Source: Mycobacteriaceae bacterium 1482268.1
Lineage (GTDB): Bacteria; Actinomycetota; Actinomycetes; Mycobacteriales; Mycobacteriaceae
Assembly (NCBI GenBank): GCA_001665255.1
Contig: LZSH01000554.1
Location: 1 to 39,193 of the forward strand
DNA length: 39,193 bases
Reading direction: 5' to 3'
Shown one piece after another: positions 33,975-39,193 of the stretch. The notes beneath the pieces are model-generated. The model searched no databases, had not been told where the DNA came from, and saw only the letters and a list, made by a program, of their open reading frames with translations. Positions within the stretch are counted from its first letter, which is position 1; each line of letters starts with the position of its first letter. The translations under genes and the position numbers were made by a program.

Positions 33975-35422
33975 CTGCCGCCGGCATCGACCGACGCCAT
34001 CGCCCGGGGAACCTCGGAAAGCTCCCCGGAAAGGCCAGCCGCACGCCGGATTTCGGCGAAGCCCCGAACGATAGCGGAGGTGGCTTCGTGAGTGTCCTGA
34101 AAAGTGTGATCGTCTGACAGCACGGCGATGTCGAGCTGATCGACGTAGCTCCACACGGTGACGTTGAGAGCGCTGCCTGGCGACAGCACACCGACGGAAT
34201 AAATTTCGGTCACCGGTGCTCCGGCGATAAAGCCGCGCTCACGTGGACCGGCAACATTGGAGACGGCGATGTTCATCAGCCGATTTTTCGTCGCACGCTT
34301 GCCCTGCCACCGGAAAACGGTGGGTGCTACTGGCGGTGGCAGGTAGGTCATCATGCGCCCAGGCAGCGAGGGGCCGAATGCGTCATGATCTGCCTTCGCG
34401 CGCTGTGTGCCCAAGGCCGTCAAACGAACCCGCTCCAGCGGGTCATCGACATGGACAGGCAATGAGGTGATGAAGCCACTAAGTTCGTTGCCGGTGATGC
34501 GGTGGACGTTCTTGTCGGTACTGACTGGTACTGACGCCAGAATCGGCCGGTCGGCTCGGCCGTCCTTGCGTAGCAATAGCTCCCGTAGTCCTTCGGCCAC
34601 CATGCTGAGGATGATGTCGTTGAACGTGACGCCGAGACACTTAGCAGTCTGTTTGACATCCGCCAGCGAGAGCACGGCCGTCGCGAAGGTACGGCCTGGG
34701 GAGACGACATGGTTCAGAAAGGTCGGCGGCGGTTTGAGGACCGTGGCCACGTCGGGATGTGCGTGTCGAGAGCGCGAGATGCGCCACAGCCGCGACAGCC
34801 CGCCGACCATGTCGATCATCAGGCGAGGCAGTTCGATCGCGAGGCGCAGATGATCGCGCACCGCGGCACGCAACAGAGCGCTCCGGGACGGAGTGTTTGA
34901 CTGAGGAGATGATGTATCGGGCCGGTCGAGGCCGGCGGGTGTGGCAGTCGCCGGATCCAGTAACCGTGCCAGCAGATTCGCTGACGCCACGCCGTCGGCC
35001 AACGCGTGATGGATCTTGCCGATCAGCGCGAACCGGCCATCTTCCAAGCCATCAACAACGTGAAATTCCCATAGGGGCCTTCGGCGATCCAATGGTGTGC
35101 TGGCGATTTCACCGATCAGACCATCGAGCTCTCGGCGGCCACCTGGCGCCGGCACCGTAGCGTGCCGAATGTGGTAGTCCAAATCCACTGCGCAGTGGCG
35201 TAACCACATTGGATGGTGAAGTTTAAACGGAATCTCGACCAGCCTGTACCGCAAGGGTTCCAGTAAGGGAAGCCGTTCTTGAACGGCACGCCGGACGCCC
35301 TCGTAATTGAACACTCCTGGCAAGCTCGCCGCGTCGACAATAGCGACCTTGATCGTATGGGTGTGCAGGCTTGGGGTTTCGCTGTACAGCAGCATCGCAT
35401 CCATGCCGTTGAGCCGCTTCAC
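33971..35422 (-). CDS. WS/DGAT wax ester synthase / diacylglycerol acyltransferase
   Basis: 483 aa from ATG 35422. The condensing motif HHALADG (138-144) matches HHxxxDG. The N-terminal RLNGMDAMLLYSETPS and the later NELSGFITSLPV and NVAGPRERGFIAGAPV lines are typical. The enzyme esterifies fatty acyl-CoA with diacylglycerol or a long-chain alcohol to form storage lipid at the membrane. The P450 gene ends 32 bp upstream on the same strand, so they are likely cotranscribed. It is convergent with the acyl-AMP ligase, the stops overlapping by 3 bp. Confidence 0.9.
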   Translation of the reverse strand: MKRLNGMDAMLLYSETPSLHTHTIKVAIVDAASLPGVFNYEGVRRAVQERLPLLEPLRYRLVEIPFKLHHPMWLRHCAVDLDYHIRHATVPAPGGRRELDGLIGEIASTPLDRRRPLWEFHVVDGLEDGRFALIGKIHHALADGVASANLLARLLDPATATPAGLDRPDTSSPQSNTPSRSALLRAAVRDHLRLAIELPRLMIDMVGGLSRLWRISRSRHAHPDVATVLKPPPTFLNHVVSPGRTFATAVLSLADVKQTAKCLGVTFNDIILSMVAEGLRELLLRKDGRADRPILASVPVSTDKNVHRITGNELSGFITSLPVHVDDPLERVRLTALGTQRAKADHDAFGPSLPGRMMTYLPPPVAPTVFRWQGKRATKNRLMNIAVSNVAGPRERGFIAGAPVTEIYSVGVLSPGSALNVTVWSYVDQLDIAVLSDDHTFQDTHEATSAIVRGFAEIRRAAGLSGELSEVPRAMASVDAGGS

Positions 35423-35454
35423 GTCCCGGTGCTGTTCGATGTCGGTGCCCTCCC

Positions 35455-36684
35455 CTAGCTGGCCACCCTGACGGGGACACTGGAATAGCCAACGACATTG
35501 GTCATACTGACCCGCTGAAGTCGGGATCGATCGACGCGGTAGGTTGGCATCCGGTCGAGCAGGAGATTCAGCGCTATGCGACTTTCCATACGGGCCAACG
35601 CGGCGCCGAGGCAGCTGTGAGCACCGTAACCGAATCCAAGGTTGTGGCCCCCGTGTGACCGAGTGATGTCGAACCTGTCTGGATCCGGAAAACGCCGTTC
35701 ATCGCGGGTGGCCGAGCCGGTGAGAAGCATGACCGGGCTGTGCTGGGGGATGGTGACGCCATGCAGGCTGACATCGCGCAGGCTATAACGCAAGTTGTAC
35801 TGAACCGGACCCTCATAGCGCAACACCTCTTCAATCGCATTCGGTACCAGATCACGGTTTTGGCGCAACATCTGCCATTGGTCGGGGTGTTCGTCAAGAA
35901 GAACCACCGCGCTGGCCAATAGTTTCGTCACGGTTTCGGCGCCTGCACCGCCGAGCAGTGCGAGAAACCCGGTGATCTCCACGTCGGACAGTTTGGTCAA
36001 AGCGCCATCGTCGCGCTCGACCTCCACCTCGATGAGCCTGGTGATCATGTCGTCCTGCGGTTGATCCTTCCGCTTCTGTAACAACTCATAGAAGTAGAGT
36101 CCGGCCTCCATCGAGGCCTGCACACCCTCCGGGGGGGTTCGAAAGTCCCCCGGCCGGCGTTCCAACGCCAGATCAAGACGGTGACGAACCGCCTGTCGAT
36201 CTTCAGGCGGCACCCCCAGCATCTTCGAGATCACTTCTACGGGAAATGGTGCGGCGAAATCTTTGACGACATCAAAGGATTGCGGGTCATGCGCGTCGGC
36301 GAACCCGGTGATCGTTTCGACGATCATTGCCTCGAGGCCAGCCACGGCGCGTGGTGTGAACACTTTGTTCACCAATTTCCGCATCCGGGTGTGGTCTGGC
36401 GGGTCCATCGCGATAATCAACGTCGCGAGTTCTTCGCGGGACTTCTCGTCCAGGAAATGCTCGATCGTAATGCCCCGCGCCGACGAGTACGTCTCAACGT
36501 CTCTATATGCCGCAGTCACATCGTCATAGCGCGACAGAGCCCAGAAGCCGTACTTCGGATGGTGGTAAACGGGCGCGTTATCCCTTAGCCACCGAAACGT
36601 CTCAGCCGGCCCATCAAAGAAGGCGTCCGAGAACGGGTCAAAGTTGGCGATGTCTCCGGACTGGGGCGCTTCTTCATCAATCAA
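35455..36684 (-). CDS. Cytochrome P450
   Basis: 409 aa from ATG 36684. The heme-binding loop is FGYGAHSCLGAALAR with Cys358. The ExxR motif is EVLR (286-289). The I-helix reads GGAGAETV (245-252), with Glu in place of the common Asp before the conserved Thr. MDPPDHTRMRKLV (93-105) is the usual actinobacterial C-helix line. The soluble bacterial class I type needs ferredoxin and a reductase, and neither gene is adjacent. The neighbouring lipid genes suggest a fatty acid, wax or sterol-like substrate, but this is inference. Confidence 0.92.
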   Translation of the reverse strand: MIDEEAPQSGDIANFDPFSDAFFDGPAETFRWLRDNAPVYHHPKYGFWALSRYDDVTAAYRDVETYSSARGITIEHFLDEKSREELATLIIAMDPPDHTRMRKLVNKVFTPRAVAGLEAMIVETITGFADAHDPQSFDVVKDFAAPFPVEVISKMLGVPPEDRQAVRHRLDLALERRPGDFRTPPEGVQASMEAGLYFYELLQKRKDQPQDDMITRLIEVEVERDDGALTKLSDVEITGFLALLGGAGAETVTKLLASAVVLLDEHPDQWQMLRQNRDLVPNAIEEVLRYEGPVQYNLRYSLRDVSLHGVTIPQHSPVMLLTGSATRDERRFPDPDRFDITRSHGGHNLGFGYGAHSCLGAALARMESRIALNLLLDRMPTYRVDRSRLQRVSMTNVVGYSSVPVRVAS

Positions 36685-36854
36685 TCGGAGTTCCTCGCAG
36701 TATTGGCGGTGTATACCTCACCGGCAGCGTCGGGCTTGCGGTCGCGCCCCTGCAGCTCAGCTGTATCTGCCGGAGCGGGCAACGATGGTGATCTCGTGCT
36801 TCGCCTTCGGCGACGCTCTCCGCGGTCGTAACGTCAGGAGCCGGTACACGCCAG

Positions 36855-36880
36855 TGTGACATCCTCTGGACTATATGTAA
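36855..36880. promoter_or_regulatory. TGTGACAT-N12-ATGTAA site in the divergent region
   Basis: TGTGACAT at 36855-36862 and ATGTAA at 36875-36880, spacer 12 nt. The block sequences and spacing are identical to the site at 31437-31462, and the spacer sequence is different. The right block is shared with a second palindrome, ATGTAA-N8-TTACAT (36875-36894), so two protein dimers could sit side by side. Confidence 0.55.
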
Positions 36881-36954
36881 AGTGCCGCTTACATTGATGC
36901 TACTGTCCCCCCGCCAAATACGGGGATAATCGCAGTAGAGTGCAGTCTGGTGCC

Positions 36955-36977
36955 TTACATCGCACATGGAAACGTAA
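36955..36977. promoter_or_regulatory. TTACAT-N11-ACGTAA site (weaker copy)
   Basis: TTACAT at 36955-36960 and ACGTAA at 36972-36977, followed by CAT. It matches the weaker copy at 31060-31082 in spacing and in the left half. It is about 150 bp from the F420 oxidoreductase start. Confidence 0.35.
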
Positions 36978-37124
36978 CATCGCAGCTCACCGCCAAGGGG
37001 GTACGTCCGATGTGGCGGATCGGGTTCAGGATTCTTATGCATTCGCATCCTGGCCAGAGGTACGTCCATAGATCGCGTCTTGCCGAAAGTGGCGTCATCC
37101 ACATCTCTTTCGCGGTGGGTGCGC

Positions 37125-38165
37125 GTGAAAGTTGACACCGGTCTCCCCACTCAACTTCGGGCCGCGGCCACAGCGGCAACTGCCCGCGAAGCCGAGGGCT
37201 ACGACGGCCTGTGGACCGCCGAGACCGACCACGATCCGTTCCTACCGCTGGCTATCGCCGCTGAACATACCGAGCATGCGGAACTGGGAACCGGCATCGC
37301 GGTGGCGTTCGCCCGCAACCCGATGACCCTGGCCAACATCGCTTATGACCTCCAGGCGTTCTCCGGCCGGTTCATCCTCGGCCTCGGAACGCAGATACGC
37401 CCTCACATCACCAGGCGATTCGGCATGCCGTGGTCCAAACCGGTCGATCGGATGCGCGAGCTGGTAAGCGCTATCCACGCCATCTGGCAGGCGTGGAACA
37501 CCGACACCCAGTTGGACTTCCGCGGTGATTTCTATACCCACACACTCATGACTCCAATGTTCAACCCGGGCCCCAACCCCAACGGTGACCCGCGGATCTA
37601 CATTGCCGGAGTCGGCCCTCGAATGACGGAACTCGCCGGCGAGGTCGGCGATGGATTTCTGTGCCACGGCTTCATGACGCAGCGCTACTTGACAGAAGTC
37701 ACTCTGCCGGCGCTGCGGCGCGGCCGCGCTCGGGCGGGACAAACGCTCGAGGACTTCGAGATATCGCTACCTGGCTTCATCGTGACTGGTGACACTCAGG
37801 AGGAGATGGCCCTCGTCGGCGCAGCCGTTCGTAAGCAATTGGCGTTCTACGCGTCAACCCCTGCCTATCGGTCCGTCCTGGAGTTGCACGGATGGGGCGA
37901 ACTGCAACACGAATTGAACCGAATGTCTAAGCAAGGCCGGTGGGACGCGATGGGCGAACTGATCGACAATCAGATTCTTGCCACCTTCGCCGTGGTCGCC
38001 GAGCCGCCCAATCTGGCCGTCGAACTGCGGAAGCGGTGGGGAGATCTCGTCAGCCGGATCGGCTTTTACGGGTTGGACTACTACGCCCCCCGCGCGCCCG
38101 CGTCTTCCCATTGGCCCTCGGTGATCTCCGACTTAAAGTCCGATCGAAGGTCACAACCACGCTGA
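37125..38165 (+). CDS. LLM-class F420-dependent oxidoreductase (TIGR03617-like)
   Basis: 346 aa from GTG 37125 (MKVDTGLPTQLRAA); GTG 37119 and an upstream ATG are alternatives, and the family N-terminus favours 37119/37125. The F420-binding TIM-barrel lines are EGYDGLWTAETDHDPFLPLA, ILGLGTQIRPHITRRFGMPW and YIAGVGPRMTELAGEVGDG. It is a paralogue of 2545-3525, sharing STPAYRSVLELHGWGELQ. Substrate is unknown. It is divergent from the P450 operon and shares its control region with it. Confidence 0.87.
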   Translation: MKVDTGLPTQLRAAATAATAREAEGYDGLWTAETDHDPFLPLAIAAEHTEHAELGTGIAVAFARNPMTLANIAYDLQAFSGRFILGLGTQIRPHITRRFGMPWSKPVDRMRELVSAIHAIWQAWNTDTQLDFRGDFYTHTLMTPMFNPGPNPNGDPRIYIAGVGPRMTELAGEVGDGFLCHGFMTQRYLTEVTLPALRRGRARAGQTLEDFEISLPGFIVTGDTQEEMALVGAAVRKQLAFYASTPAYRSVLELHGWGELQHELNRMSKQGRWDAMGELIDNQILATFAVVAEPPNLAVELRKRWGDLVSRIGFYGLDYYAPRAPASSHWPSVISDLKSDRRSQPR

Positions 38166-38435
38166 ACGGCAGCAGCACAAGAGTGAACACTGCAGCTACC
38201 GTTCGCCGCTCCCGCCTCCACCTGCGCTTGTCGCAGCGATTCGCCTCCTTCCGCGCGGCGGACCCACACCGCGGATGTTGTTGGCGGGCAGTCACTACCG
38301 GTGGCCGACAAAGCAGCCCGGGGGCCGCATCGATCTCACAACTCACGTCACGGAGCCCGCCGCTGGGGTGCCGGTCCCCACACTATATCTTCGTTATATA
38401 CTAAAATTGTATCTTATTAAAAAAGGGGACTATGG
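38166..38435. promoter_or_regulatory. AT-rich promoter region of the acyl-CoA dehydrogenase gene
   Basis: 270 bp without a gene. The last 50 bp (38384-38430) are strikingly AT-rich for this genome and include TATACT (38397-38402), a near-consensus -10, and AAAAAAGGGGAC just before the GTG start at 38436 as ribosome binding site. No good -35 is seen. Confidence 0.5.
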
Positions 38436-39134
38436 GTGAATCTGGCTCCGACTACTGACCAACTCGACCTGCGCGAGTCGATACGCGATGTTCTGTCCGC
38501 GCAGTGCCCGCCGTCATTCGTCCGACAAGCGATGTCAGACGACCAAGCGTGGCGCGGGCTGTGGTCCACCGCAGTCGAGTTGGGATGGACGTCACTGGCG
38601 ACGCGTCTAGTCGACGACTCGGGCCTGGGCACTTTCGACCTCGTGCTCACACTCGAGGCTTGCGGTGAGGCGCTGGCACCGCTGCCCATGGTCAGCAGCG
38701 TCGGGCTGGCCGCCGGCGCGCTTCAAGCTGGCGGCGAAGCGATGGCAAACGAATTACAGCTCATAGCAGACGGACAGGTCGCTACCCTGATTGCCCAGCC
38801 AGCAGCTCATCGCCTCCCAGCTGCACCGATGGCGCTGCGGGACGGGCGCGTTCACGTGAGTGTCGGCGAGATCACCGACGCAACTCGCGCAGATACATTC
38901 GTCGTACTGTGCGCCACCACCGATCCGGCACGTTCCTACGTCGCAACGGTCCCGATCGGGCCCGGCGTCACAGTCACCCCGACCCCGTCTGTGGACCCGT
39001 CTCGTCCGATGGCCCGCTTGGAGATCGACGCGGAACCGCGTGCTGTCGAAAGCGTCGATACCTCGGAAGCGCTCGCGCCCGCGATGGCGGCGTTGGCCGC
39101 TGAGCTCGTCGGTGTCGCCGCAGCGGCGGCGTAG
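38436..39134 (+). pseudogene. Acyl-CoA dehydrogenase (FadE-like), broken by a stop at an inverted junction
   Basis: The 232-codon frame matches the N-terminal and middle domains of mycobacterial FadE proteins: TTDQLDLRESIRDVLSAQCP, LVLTLEACGEALAPLPMV, then the beta-domain and ALAPAMAALAAELVGVA. A full enzyme is about 350-390 aa and continues from this point into the FAD/substrate C-terminal helices. Here the frame ends in an Ala run and TAG (39132-39134). On the opposite strand the expected continuation appears in reverse (39119-39193). The gene looks split by a small inversion or fold-back, unless this is an assembly artefact. Confidence 0.75.
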
Positions 39135-39193
39135 GTGAGGCTGCGAGCGCGCTCCACGGCGACATAACGGTCAGCCAAAGCATGCTTGACGCC
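39119..39193 (-). pseudogene. Inverted acyl-CoA dehydrogenase segment at the window edge
   Basis: Read leftward from 39193 the translation is GVKHALADRYVAVERARSLT then YAAAA. This is the ACAD line that normally follows the FGRPIGSFQ motif, about 20-25 residues after ELVGVAAAA of the plus-strand gene. Similarity ends at the Ala-coding GC-rich tract shared with the plus-strand gene. It enters from outside the window, so its extent is unknown. Confidence 0.65.

Larger units (their letters stand above)
36685..37124. other. Divergent control region, P450 operon and F420 oxidoreductase
   Basis: 440 bp. It contains two TGTAA-type inverted repeats (36855-36880 and 36955-36977), a nested ATGTAA/TTACAT palindrome (36875-36894), and a 5-bp hairpin CCCCG/CGGGG (36909-36925). 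I see no gene; both flanking genes start away from this region. Confidence 0.55.

Noticed and set aside
36855-36880. Reading the TGTGACAT / ATGTAA blocks as -35 and -10 elements
   Set aside because: The 12-nt spacing is too short for a sigma-70-type promoter, and ATGTAA is not a -10 match.
1-39193. CRISPR arrays, tRNA/rRNA genes, prophage structural genes or toxin-antitoxin pairs
   Set aside because: No direct-repeat arrays, RNA gene signatures or phage/TA families were found on reading either strand.

Overview
The window looks like chromosomal DNA of a high-GC actinobacterium, most likely a fast-growing or environmental Mycobacterium/Mycolicibacterium. Lineage markers are an EthA-like Baeyer-Villiger monooxygenase, two F420-type luciferase-like oxidoreductases, a close relative of mycobacterial Crp, a WS/DGAT acyltransferase beside an acyl-AMP ligase and a P450, a secreted stand-alone CBM2 protein, and DUF6480 and CsbD proteins. 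All family names come from reading the translations; no database search was run.

Layout. (1) 1-11769 is ordinary dense gene space: a DivIVA-repeat membrane protein, an EthA-like monooxygenase with an F420 oxidoreductase, a rightward amine oxidase / quinone oxidoreductase / endonuclease-phosphatase run, a leftward run of two hydrolases, an epimerase and a membrane protein, then DUF6480, CsbD and an M42 peptidase. (2) 11770-18297 is a scarred region. It has a Crp paralogue with a small partner, then remnants of an alcohol dehydrogenase, an alpha/beta hydrolase, an IS21-type IstB and a PadR regulator, among which sit an intact DinB-type protein, an intact phenolic acid decarboxylase (padC) and an acyltransferase. 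(3) 18593-30233 is a catabolic locus. A TetR-FAH pair is transcribed leftward from a control region with two identical 16-bp palindromes. Rightward lie a gutted metallo-beta-lactamase ORF with an FrsA-like hydrolase, a PucR regulator, and a tight five-gene operon: FAH-fold enzyme, extradiol-type VOC dioxygenase, FAD aromatic hydroxylase, AceE-like thiamine enzyme, PF10118 protein. A strong hairpin closes the operon. (4) 30315-38165 is a CBM2 protein and a lipid block: acyltransferase plus acyl-AMP ligase rightward, P450 plus WS/DGAT leftward, an F420 oxidoreductase rightward. (5) 38436-39193 is an acyl-CoA dehydrogenase broken at what looks like an inversion junction.

How the genes may work together. 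The five-gene operon reads as an aromatic ring-hydroxylation and ring-cleavage route. FAD hydroxylation would be followed by extradiol cleavage and FAH/hydrolase processing, and an AceE-like enzyme without E2/E3 neighbours would act on a 2-oxo acid product. The substrate cannot be read from sequence. The lipid block shares an unusual upstream motif (TGTGACAT-N12-ATGTAA) in two separate intergenic regions, which suggests co-regulation of three transcription units by one unidentified factor.
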